This document shows positions 41,313 to 47,891 of a stretch of DNA of 47,891 nucleotides, in pieces. The stretch comes from Lysobacteraceae bacterium. GTDB lineage: Bacteria > Pseudomonadota > Gammaproteobacteria > Xanthomonadales > Ahniellaceae. The notes under the pieces are model-generated. The model was given only the letters and a program-made list of their open reading frames with translations, did not search any database and had not been told where the DNA came from. The stretch lies in the NCBI GenBank assembly GCA_021299185.1, contig JAJTHZ010000103.1:1-47891 (forward strand), given 5' to 3'. Within the stretch, counting starts at the first letter, position 1. Each line of letters opens with the position of its first letter. The position numbers and the translations under genes were made by a program.

Positions 41313-41315
41313 GCC

Positions 41316-42569
41316 ATGGCCACCGCAACCGCCAAAGCCGGCGTACAAAGCCGCAGCCAGGTCAGCCAGATGACGACCTTCGTCTGGTCCGGCAAGGACA
41401 AGCGCGGCGTCGTCATCAAGGGCGAGACGCTCAGCAAGAACGCCAACCTGCTCAAGGCCGAACTGCGCAAGCAGGGCATCACGCCCGGCCGGGTGGCGCC
41501 GAAATCGAAGCCCTTGTTCGGGTCCGCCGGCAAGCGCATCAGCCCGCGCGACATCGCCATCTTCGCGCGCCAGTTGGCGACCATGATGCAGTCCGGTGTT
41601 CCCATGGTGCAGGCCTTCGACATCATCGCCGGCGGCGTCACCAACCCGCGCATGAAGGACATGCTGACGGCGATCAAGACCGACATCGAGAGCGGCTCGA
41701 CGCTCAACGAGGCGCTGGGCAAGTTCCCGGTCCAGTTCGACGAGCTGTTCCAGAACCTGGTGCGCGCGGGCGAATCCGCGGGCGTGCTGGACACGGTGCT
41801 GGACACGATCGCGTCCTACAAGGAAAACATCGAGACCCTCAAGGGCAAGATCAAGAAGGCCCTGTTCTATCCCGCGATGGTCATGGCGGTGGCGATCCTG
41901 GTCAGCGCCATCCTGCTGATCTTCGTGGTGCCGACCTTCCAGAACCTGTTCAAGTCGATGGGCGCCGACCTGCCGGCGTTCACGCTGATGATCGTGGCCG
42001 CGTCGGACTTCATGGTGTCCTATTGGTGGCTGGTACTCATCGTTACTGGTGGCGCCTTGTTCGCGCTGATCTCACTGTACAAGCGCTCGGTGCCCCTGCA
42101 GCACTTCATCGACCGCACCTCGCTCAAGATCCCGGTGGTGGGCGGCATCCTGCGCAACTCGGCGATCGCCCGCTTCGCACGCACGCTGGGCGTGACCTTC
42201 AAGGCCGGCGTGCCGCTGGTCGAGGCGCTCGACACCGTGTCCGGCGCGACCGGATCGGTGGTCTATGCCCAGGCCGTGAAGCGCATCCGCGACGACGTGT
42301 CCGTCGGCTACCAGCTCAACATCGCCATGCGCCAGGTCGACGTCTTCCCGCACATGGTGATCCAGATGACCGCGATCGGCGAAGAGTCGGGCGCGCTCGA
42401 CACCATGCTGTTCAAGGTTGCCGAGTTCTACGAGCAGGAGGTCAACAACGCGGTCGACGCGCTGTCCTCGCTGCTCGAGCCGTTCATCATGGTGATCATC
42501 GGCGTGATCGTGGGCGGCATGGTCATCGGCATGTACCTGCCGGTGTTCAAGCTCGCCGCCGCGTTCTGA
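41316..42569 (+). CDS. pilC: Type IV pilus inner-membrane platform protein PilC
   Basis: A 417-residue GspF-family platform protein. Two T2SSF repeats cover about residues 80-200 and 285-405, each ending in membrane helices; three helices are visible (around 183-205, 232-255 and 388-410). Landmarks are FARQLATMMQSGVPMVQAF, FPVQFDELFQNLVRAGESAG and MTAIGEESGALDTMLFKVAEFYEQE. PilC couples PilB action to pilin insertion at the base of the pilus. It is tightly packed with pilB and pilD. Confidence 0.96.
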   Translation: MATATAKAGVQSRSQVSQMTTFVWSGKDKRGVVIKGETLSKNANLLKAELRKQGITPGRVAPKSKPLFGSAGKRISPRDIAIFARQLATMMQSGVPMVQAFDIIAGGVTNPRMKDMLTAIKTDIESGSTLNEALGKFPVQFDELFQNLVRAGESAGVLDTVLDTIASYKENIETLKGKIKKALFYPAMVMAVAILVSAILLIFVVPTFQNLFKSMGADLPAFTLMIVAASDFMVSYWWLVLIVTGGALFALISLYKRSVPLQHFIDRTSLKIPVVGGILRNSAIARFARTLGVTFKAGVPLVEALDTVSGATGSVVYAQAVKRIRDDVSVGYQLNIAMRQVDVFPHMVIQMTAIGEESGALDTMLFKVAEFYEQEVNNAVDALSSLLEPFIMVIIGVIVGGMVIGMYLPVFKLAAAF

Positions 42570-42584
42570 CCACCCGTCCGCGCC

Positions 42585-43451
42585 ATGCTGGATGACGCGC
42601 TGGCCGTCGTGGCCGCCTGGCCGGCCACGACGGGCGGCCTGCTCGGCCTGCTGGTCGGCAGCTTCCTCAACGTCGTCATCCTGCGCCTGCCGCCGCGGCT
42701 GATGCACGGCTGGCGCGCGGACGCGCGCGAGCTGCTGGAACTGCCCGCCGCGACCGAAGCCGCGCCGCCGAACCTGGTGACGCGCGGTTCGCACTGCCCG
42801 AAGTGCGGCCACCGGCTGGCCTGGTGGGAGAACATCCCGGTGCTGTCGTGGCTGGCCCTGCGTGGGCGCTGCCGCGCCTGCGGCACCGCGATCTCGCTGC
42901 AGTACCCGCTGGTGGAGATCGCCACCGCCGTCCTGTCGACCCTGGTCGCGCTGCGCTTCGGCTACAGCGCCGAAACCGCCGTCGCCCTGCTTGTGACCTG
43001 GGTGCTGGTCGCGCTCACCGTGATCGACCTGCGGACCCAACTGCTGCCCGACCAACTCACGCTGCCGTTGCTCTGGCTGGGCCTGCTGTCGGCCGCCATG
43101 GGCCTGTTCCAGTCGCCGGCCGCCGCCATCGCCGGCGCTGCGGCGGGCTACCTCTCGCTCTGGTCGGTCTACTGGGTGTTCAAACTGCTGACCGGCAAGG
43201 AAGGCATGGGCTACGGGGACTTCAAGCTGCTCGGCGCGCTCGGCGCGTTCTGCGGCGTGATGGGCCTGCTGCCGATCATCCTGCTGTCGTCCCTGATCGG
43301 CGCGATCGTGGGCGGCACCTGGCTCGCGATCCGCGGTCGCGATCGCGCGACCCCGATCCCCTTCGGCCCCTTCCTCGCCGCCGCGGGCTGGGTGCAGTTC
43401 ATGTACGGCGACCGCATCCTCGCCCTGTGGCCCGGCATGGCGCCGCCGTGA
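42585..43451 (+). CDS. pilD: Prepilin leader peptidase/N-methyltransferase PilD
   Basis: A 288-residue membrane aspartyl protease that removes the leaders of both pilins and methylates the new N-terminus. The cytoplasmic zinc motif is complete: Cys71, Cys74, Cys96 and Cys99 (CPKC and CRAC). The catalytic Asp residues are Asp148 in LVALTVIDLR and Asp212 in GMGYGDFKLLGALGAF. About eight membrane helices are present. It starts 15 bp after pilC. Its stop codon overlaps the GTG of a decayed duplicate of the coaE start. Confidence 0.96.
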   Translation: MLDDALAVVAAWPATTGGLLGLLVGSFLNVVILRLPPRLMHGWRADARELLELPAATEAAPPNLVTRGSHCPKCGHRLAWWENIPVLSWLALRGRCRACGTAISLQYPLVEIATAVLSTLVALRFGYSAETAVALLVTWVLVALTVIDLRTQLLPDQLTLPLLWLGLLSAAMGLFQSPAAAIAGAAAGYLSLWSVYWVFKLLTGKEGMGYGDFKLLGALGAFCGVMGLLPIILLSSLIGAIVGGTWLAIRGRDRATPIPFGPFLAAAGWVQFMYGDRILALWPGMAPP

Positions 43452-43570
43452 TCGGTGCCACGGTACCGCTGCGCGTTGACCTGATGGTGACGGCAACAGC
43501 ATCCACGGTCCGTTGCCCAGCATGGTGCCGCCGTGGGTGATGCCGCGGCGCCACTGCGCGTCGGGCTGAC
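43435..43570 (+). repeat. Imperfect duplication of the pilD/coaE junction
   Basis: About 50 bp starting at 43435 (GCATGGCGCCGCCGTG) reappears with changes at 43520 (GCATGGTGCCGCCGTG), an offset of 85 bp. After the first copy, GTG 43448 opens a short frame whose residues A..PLRV.L resemble the coaE N-terminus. The first copy looks like a decayed original or duplicate start of coaE. Confidence 0.65.
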
Positions 43571-44165
43571 CGGCGGCATCGCCTCGGGCAAGAGCGCCGC
43601 GTGCAGCCGACTCGCCGCGCACGGGATCGTGGTGGTGGACGCCGATGTCGTCGCGCGCGAAGTCGTGGCTCCCGGTGAGCCCGCCCACGACGCCGTGGTA
43701 GCGCGCTTCGGCCCCGACGTGGTGGCCGCTGACGGCAGCCTCGATCGTGCCGCGCTGCGCACGCGCGTGTTCGCCGATCCGGCCGAGCGACGCGCGCTCG
43801 AAGCCATCGTCCATCCCGCCGTGCGCGAGCGCATGCGCCGCCAGGCGGATGCGGCGACGGGTCCCTACGTGGTGCTGGCGATCCCGCTGCTCGCCGAGTC
43901 CGGGGCCGACTACGGCTGGCTGGACGTCGTGGTCGTCATCGACGTGCCGGAAGCCGTGCAACTGTCGCGCCTGCTCGCCCGCGACGGCAACACCGAAGCC
44001 CTCGCGCGGGCCATGATCGCCGCCCAGGCACCGCGCGAACGTCGTCTCGCGATCGCCGACGAGGTGATCGACAACGGCGGTTCCCTGCACGACCTGCACG
44101 CCGCCATCGACGCCCTGCACCAGCGCCTCCTGCAACGCGCCGCCACCCACCCGCCCGCCCCGTAG
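43533..44165 (+). CDS. coaE: Dephospho-CoA kinase
   Basis: A 210-residue kinase for the last step of coenzyme A synthesis. The P-loop is VGLTGGIASGKSAAC (about residues 10-24). The lid and CoA-binding regions show VVDADVVAREV, HPAVRERM and LAIPLLAESG. GTG 43533 gives a short N-terminus before the P-loop. The gene follows pilD as in many gammaproteobacteria. The stop TAG is formed by the first repeat of the array that starts at 44162. Confidence 0.94.
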   Translation: MGDAAAPLRVGLTGGIASGKSAACSRLAAHGIVVVDADVVAREVVAPGEPAHDAVVARFGPDVVAADGSLDRAALRTRVFADPAERRALEAIVHPAVRERMRRQADAATGPYVVLAIPLLAESGADYGWLDVVVVIDVPEAVQLSRLLARDGNTEALARAMIAAQAPRERRLAIADEVIDNGGSLHDLHAAIDALHQRLLQRAATHPPAP

Positions 44166-44757
44166 GCGCGCGCTTGCGCGCGACCGCCCCATCCGATCTT
44201 GCCGCTGCGCGCGAGGTGCCGGTCGCGCGCAAAGCAGTCGCGCAATTGTAGGAGCCCGCTTGCGGGCGACCGCCCCATCCGGGTCTTGCCGCCACGCGCG
44301 AGGTGCCGGCCGCGCGCGAAGCCGGCGCGCTGTTGTAGGAGCCCGCTTGCGGGCGACCGCCCCCCGGGTCTTGGCGCGGCGCGCGAGGTGCCGGTCGCGC
44401 GCAAAGCCGGCGCGGCGTTGTAGGAGCCCGCTTGCGGGCGACCGCCCCACCCGGATCTTGCCGCCGCGCGCGAGGTGCCGGTCGCGCGCAAAGCCGGCGC
44501 GCTGTTGTAGGAGCCCGCTTGCGGGCGATCGCCCCATCCGGGTCTTGCCGCGGCACGCGAGGTGCCGGTCGCGCGCAAGCGCGCTCCTACGCAAAGGCGT
44601 CGCGCTGTTGTGGGGGCCCGCTTGCGGGCGACCGCCCCATCCGGGTCTTGGCGCGGCGCGCGAGGTGCCGGTCGCGCGCAAGCGCGCTCCTACGCAACGG
44701 CGTCGTAGGGCGACCGCCCCATCCGGATCTTGCCGCCGCGCGCGAGGTGCGCGCCGC
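44162..44757. repeat. Tandem BIME array, about 7 units of roughly 86 bp
   Basis: Units begin near 44162, 44248, 44335, 44420, 44507, 44610 and 44704. Each starts GTAGGAGCCCGCTTGCGGGC or a variant, then CGACCGCCCCATCCGG, then GAGGTGCCGGTCGCGCGC. Forward and reverse REP halves alternate, so each unit can fold. The array fills the convergent gap between coaE and bamD, leaving no room for a gene. Confidence 0.9.
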
Positions 44758-44771
44758 GACGCCGCGCCGCC

Positions 44772-45599
44772 TCAGCCCGCGCGGCGCTCGCCCACGAAGG
44801 GCACCAACTGCCACCACAGGCTGCGCTTGGCCGGCCAGCCGCCGCCGAGGTAGGGGTGGTCGGGGAAGTTCAGGCGCAGCACCGCGAGCGCGTCGTCGGC
44901 CAGCTTCTCCTGGCCCAGTTGCCGGTACGACTCGGCCATGATGGCCAGCGCGTCGCCGGTCTGCGGGGTCTGCGGGTAGGTCTCGATCAGGAACTTCGCG
45001 CGCGTCTGTGCCGCGATATAGGCCTTGCGGCGCAGGTAGTAGGACGCGACGTTCAATTCCGCCTGCGCCAGCCCATTGCGCAGGTGGATCATGCGCTGGC
45101 GCGAATCCACCGCGTAGCGGCTGTTCGGGAAGCGCTGGATCAACTCGCCGAAGTCCTGGAACGACTGCCGCGCGTTGGCCAGGTCGCGCCGCGTGGCGTC
45201 GGTCTGCACGTAGCGCTCCAGCACGCCGTATTCGCGGTTGAAGTTGATCAGCCCGCGCAGGTAGTACGCATAGTCGATGTGCGGATGCGTGGGGTACTGG
45301 CGGATGAAGCGGTTGGTGGTCGACAGCGCCTCTTCGGCATCGCCGGCCTTGTACTGCGCAAAGCCCAGTTCCAGTTCCGCCTGCTCGGTGTAGCGGCCGA
45401 ACGGGAAGCGCGCCACCAGGCGCTTGTAGTAGCGCGCCGCGCGCTCGTAGTTGCTGGCTTCCAGCGACTGCTTGGCCTCGGCGTACAACTCGTCCACCGG
45501 CAGGGTCTCGATGCGGTCGATGCGGGTGTCGCCGCAGGCGGCGAGCAGGGCGAGCAGGACCAGGACCAGCAGGCGGGGAAGCAGGGAACGGGCACGCAT
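44772..45599 (-). CDS. bamD: Outer-membrane assembly lipoprotein BamD
   Basis: A 275-residue lipoprotein of the BAM complex, which folds beta-barrel proteins into the outer membrane. The signal peptide ends in LLAAC (lipidated Cys22). Five TPR-like repeats follow, with [43 protein letters not shown], split at the repeat boundary, and [16 protein letters not shown], all typical of BamD (YfiO). It is divergent from rluD, as in E. coli. Its 3' end is 15 bp from the repeat array. Confidence 0.96.
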   Translation of the reverse strand: MRARSLLPRLLVLVLLALLAACGDTRIDRIETLPVDELYAEAKQSLEASNYERAARYYKRLVARFPFGRYTEQAELELGFAQYKAGDAEEALSTTNRFIRQYPTHPHIDYAYYLRGLINFNREYGVLERYVQTDATRRDLANARQSFQDFGELIQRFPNSRYAVDSRQRMIHLRNGLAQAELNVASYYLRRKAYIAAQTRAKFLIETYPQTPQTGDALAIMAESYRQLGQEKLADDALAVLRLNFPDHPYLGGGWPAKRSLWWQLVPFVGERRAG

Positions 45600-45661
45600 G
45601 GGAAGGGCGGCGGCGTCCTAGAATGGGCCGTCGATCATACCCCGAAGGCCCGGCCCCGGCC

Positions 45662-46657
45662 ATGAACGGAAACCTTACGAACCCCACGCCCACCCGGGTC
45701 GAACGCAGCGCCCAGGTGCCCCTGGCGCTGGCGGGCCAGCGCCTGGACCGCGTGGTGGCCGAGATCTTCCCGGACTTCTCGCGCAGCCGGCTGGCCGACT
45801 GGATCAAGGCCGGCCACCTGACCGTCGACGGCCGGCCCGCCCGCCCGCGCGACCCGATGGCCGGCGGCGAGACGCTGTCCCTGGCGGTGGACCTCGAGCG
45901 CCAGGTGGAAGCCGCCGGGGAAGCGATCGACCTGGTCCTGGTGCACGAAGACAAGCACCTGTTCATCGTCGACAAACCGCCCGGCCTGGTCGTGCACCCC
46001 GGCGCCGGCAACCCGGCCGGCACCCTGCAGAACGCCCTGCTGCACCGCGACCCCAAACTGGCCGAGATCCCACGCGCCGGCATCGTGCATCGCCTCGACA
46101 AGGACACCAGCGGCGTGATGGTCGTCGCGCGCACCCTGGCCGCGCACACGCGGCTGGTGGAGATGATCGCCGCGCGCGAGGTGCACCGCCGCTACGAAGC
46201 CGTGGTCTACGGCGCCATCGTCGCCGGCGGCACCATCGACGCGCCGATCGGCCGCCACCGCCACGAGCGCACCAGGATGGCGGTGCTGGAAGAGGACGAA
46301 TCCGCGCGCGAGGCCGTCACCCACTATCGCGTGCGCGAGCGCTACCGCGCCCACACGCGCGTGCAGGTGGACCTCGAAACCGGCCGCACGCACCAGATCC
46401 GCGTGCACTTCGCCCACATCCGCCACCCCTTGATCGGCGATCCGGTCTACGGCGGCCTGAAACTGCCCAAGGGCGCTTCCGACGATTTCGTCGCGGTGCT
46501 GCGCGGCTTCCGTCGCCAGGCCCTGCACGCCGAGCGCCTGGAATTCCCGCACCCGGTGACCGGCAAGCCGATCGTCGCCGAAGCCAAGCGCCCGCCTGAT
46601 CTCGATGCGCTGATCGCCGCGCTGCGCGCGGACCTGCGCGAGCATCCCGAGCGGTGA
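45662..46657 (+). CDS. rluD: 23S rRNA pseudouridine(1911/1915/1917) synthase
   Basis: A 331-residue RluA-family enzyme. An N-terminal S4 domain (about 20-80, with [21 protein letters not shown], split here) precedes the catalytic domain. The catalytic Asp146 lies in [16 protein letters not shown]. Further motifs are [35 protein letters not shown] and DPVYGG. The start at ATG 45662 is preferred over an upstream in-frame start at 45623. The rluD-pgeF pair divergent from bamD is conserved in gammaproteobacteria. Confidence 0.95.
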   Translation: MNGNLTNPTPTRVERSAQVPLALAGQRLDRVVAEIFPDFSRSRLADWIKAGHLTVDGRPARPRDPMAGGETLSLAVDLERQVEAAGEAIDLVLVHEDKHLFIVDKPPGLVVHPGAGNPAGTLQNALLHRDPKLAEIPRAGIVHRLDKDTSGVMVVARTLAAHTRLVEMIAAREVHRRYEAVVYGAIVAGGTIDAPIGRHRHERTRMAVLEEDESAREAVTHYRVRERYRAHTRVQVDLETGRTHQIRVHFAHIRHPLIGDPVYGGLKLPKGASDDFVAVLRGFRRQALHAERLEFPHPVTGKPIVAEAKRPPDLDALIAALRADLREHPER

Positions 46658-46721
46658 GCGGAGCTGCGCACCGCTGCGGCGATGGGTGTCGCGCGCTGTC
46701 CACGCCCACAGTGGTCGGTCC

Positions 46722-47753
46722 GTGATCGACGGCTGGCTCGACGCCGACTGGCCTGCACCGCCCGGCGTGCGCGCCGGCACCACCACGCGCCGCTTCCCCG
46801 GCGTGTCGCAGCCGCCTTACGACCGCGCCAACTTCGGCACCCGCGGTGGCGACGACCCCGCCGCCGTCGCCCGCAACCGCGCGCTGCTGCACGAAACCCT
46901 GCGACTGCCCTCGGATCCGCGCTGGCTGCACCAGGTCCACGGCACCACGGTCGCCTGCTTCGACTCCGCGTCCATCGCCCTTGTGGGAGCCGCTTCAGGC
47001 GGCGATGCTCTCGCCTCCCGACCCCCCGGCAACAATTCGACACCCTCTGTGGGAGCCGCTTCAGGCGGCGATGCTCTCGACTCCCGCCCGCCCGGCAGCA
47101 ATTCGACACCCTCTGTGGGAGCCGCTTCAGGCGGCGATGCTCTCGACTCCCGCCCTCACGGCAACAATTCGACACCCTCTGTGGAAGCCGCTTCAGCGGC
47201 AACTGCGACCTGCGCACGGTCGGTCGCAGCCGCGGATTGCGAGGGCAGCGAACCCCAGGCCGACGCCGCCGTCACCCGAACCCCCGGCATTGTCCTCGCC
47301 ATCCTCACCGCCGACTGCCTGCCCGTCGTCTTCGCCACCGACGACGGCAGCGTGATCGCCGCCGCCCACGCCGGCTGGCGCGGCCTCGCCGCCGGCGTGC
47401 TCGAAGCCACGATCGACGCCATGCGCGCCGATCCCGCGCGCATCATCGCCTGGCTCGGCCCCGCCGCCGGCCCCGCCGCCTACGAAGTCGGCGAGGACGT
47501 CCGCAGCGCCTTCGTCGACCACGACCCACCCGCCGCCGCCGCCTTCACCCCCACGCGCCCCGGCCACTGGCACTGCAACCTGTACGCCCTCGCACGCCGC
47601 CGGCTCACCGCGCGCAATCTCACCCGCGTGACCGGCGGCACACACTGCACGATCACCGATCGGGAACGCTACTACTCGCACCGCCGTGACCAGCGGACGG
47701 GGCGGATGGTGACTGTCGTGTGGCGAGATGATGTCGACGTGACACCGGACTGA
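46722..47753 (+). CDS. pgeF: Purine nucleoside phosphorylase-like PgeF (YfiH) with a repeat insertion
   Basis: A 343-residue copper-laccase-fold protein, about 100 residues longer than E. coli PgeF. Family marks are WPAPPGVRAGTTTR, RWLHQVHGTTVA, ADAAVTRTPG, TADCLPVVFA (metal Cys), AAAHAGWRGLAAGV (metal His), WLGPAAGPAAYEVG and the end YYSHRRDQRTGRM. PgeF hydrolyses mis-made L-Ser-containing UDP-MurNAc precursors and acts on nucleosides. Between VHGTTVA and ADAAV an in-frame insert of about 90 residues, made of REP-derived repeats, replaces a linker of about 11. The stop TGA coincides with the first bases of the IS end. GTG 46686 is an alternative start. Confidence 0.88.
   Translation: MIDGWLDADWPAPPGVRAGTTTRRFPGVSQPPYDRANFGTRGGDDPAAVARNRALLHETLRLPSDPRWLHQVHGTTVACFDSASIALVGAASGGDALASRPPGNNSTPSVGAASGGDALDSRPPGSNSTPSVGAASGGDALDSRPHGNNSTPSVEAASAATATCARSVAAADCEGSEPQADAAVTRTPGIVLAILTADCLPVVFATDDGSVIAAAHAGWRGLAAGVLEATIDAMRADPARIIAWLGPAAGPAAYEVGEDVRSAFVDHDPPAAAAFTPTRPGHWHCNLYALARRRLTARNLTRVTGGTHCTITDRERYYSHRRDQRTGRMVTVVWRDDVDVTPD
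46983..47220 (+). repeat. In-frame REP-derived tandem repeat inside pgeF
   Basis: Units start at 46983, 47049, 47115 and 47181, exactly 66 bp (22 codons) apart. Each begins GTGGGAGCCGCTTCAGGCGG, the type A REP left arm with one extra G; the fourth is a diverged partial copy closer to the genomic REP. The three full units differ at only a few bases and encode peptides beginning VGAASGGDAL. Confidence 0.92.
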
Positions 47754-47891
47754 ACCGCTCCCGATTTCCTGGACACGCCTGAGGGCGTAATTCACGCCGC
47801 CATGCGCTGCATCGCGGCGTGGTGATCCCGGCGCACCTGTGCCGGGCTGCGGTGGCCGTGCCGGCCCACCATCCAGCGCTCGTTGTACACC
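47751..47891 (-). mobile_element. IS3-family-like insertion sequence, right part outside the window
   Basis: The sequence from 47751, TGAACCGCTCCCGATTTCCT, has the look of an IS3-family terminal inverted repeat (TGAACCG...TTTCCTGGA). It is followed 41 bp later by the end of a transposase gene on the minus strand. The other end and the orfA part are not in the window. Confidence 0.62.
47792..47891 (-). CDS. Transposase C-terminus (integrase-core type, partial)
   Basis: The minus strand reads VYNERWMVGRHGHRSPAQVR, then RDHHAAMQRMAA and a TGA at 47792-47794. YNE-W-...GHRSPAQ matches the last part of the DDE integrase core of IS3-like OrfB proteins (the YN...R.P...L.....P motif). The rest of the gene lies beyond the window end. 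Confidence 0.66.
   Translation of the reverse strand, partial: VYNERWMVGRHGHRSPAQVRRDHHAAMQRMAA

Noticed and set aside
44162-44757. Could the regular array be CRISPR?
   Set aside because: Repeats and the sequence between them are both conserved, the units are palindromic REP sequence, spacers are not unique, and no cas gene is nearby.
47784-47798. GGCGT-AATTC-ACGCC inverted repeat after pgeF as a terminator
   Set aside because: It lacks a T-run on either side and lies inside the IS end, partly overlapping the transposase stop.

Overview
The window is a continuous stretch of GC-rich chromosome whose gene content and order fit a gammaproteobacterium of the Xanthomonadales/Lysobacterales. The evidence is a dcw cluster without murD between mraY and ftsW, sucCD next to pilSR and a pilA-pilA-pilB-pilC-pilD-coaE block, DciA next to lpxC, and many GTGGGAGCCGCTTCAGCGGCGA-type REP elements. 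The genus cannot be fixed from the sequence alone.

Layout: (1) 1-1258, the 3' part of yraN, the BON lipoprotein dolP and a small unknown ORF. (2) 1295-1667, RNase P RNA (rnpB) on the minus strand. (3) 2014-17743, the division and cell-wall operon: mraZ, rsmH, ftsL, ftsI, murE, murF, mraY, ftsW, murG, murC, ddlB, ftsQ, ftsA, ftsZ. It starts at a TTGACA/TAAGGT promoter over a 10-bp-periodic MraZ operator and ends in a strong terminator. Most junctions overlap by 4-11 bp. (4) 17826-24633, lpxC, dciA (minus), an M23 peptidase, secA and a Nudix-ThiE-like fusion. (5) 24647-29593, nadE, an orphan TfpX/TfpZ-like gene, and sucC-sucD (minus). (6) 29926-43451, a type IV pilus locus: sensor kinase pilS, response regulator pilR, a minus-strand pair (membrane MFS/spermidine-synthase-like protein plus a second TfpX/TfpZ-like protein), two pilin genes each with its own sigma-54 promoter, then pilB, pilC, pilD. 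(7) 43533-47753, coaE, a tandem repeat array, bamD (minus), rluD and pgeF. The window ends inside an IS3-like element.

How the genes work together: the dcw block makes lipid II and builds the divisome. LpxC starts lipid A synthesis, and SecA, BamD and DolP serve envelope export and outer-membrane assembly. PilS/PilR should activate the two pilin promoters through sigma-54. PilD processes the prepilins, and PilB/PilC drive assembly. The divergent TfpZ/spermidine-synthase-like pair is the least understood part and the best candidate for an undescribed pilus-linked function.

The accessory layer is repeat biology. REP/BIME elements of at least three sequence types occupy many intergenic regions. 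A RAYT (REP-associated transposase) pseudogene with an in-frame stop sits among them. One REP-derived 66-bp repeat is propagated in frame inside pgeF. Smaller rearrangements include a 51-bp duplication of the secA 3' end, an 85-bp imperfect duplication at the pilD/coaE junction, and inverted arrays of GGGCCCA heptamers near rnpB/mraZ.
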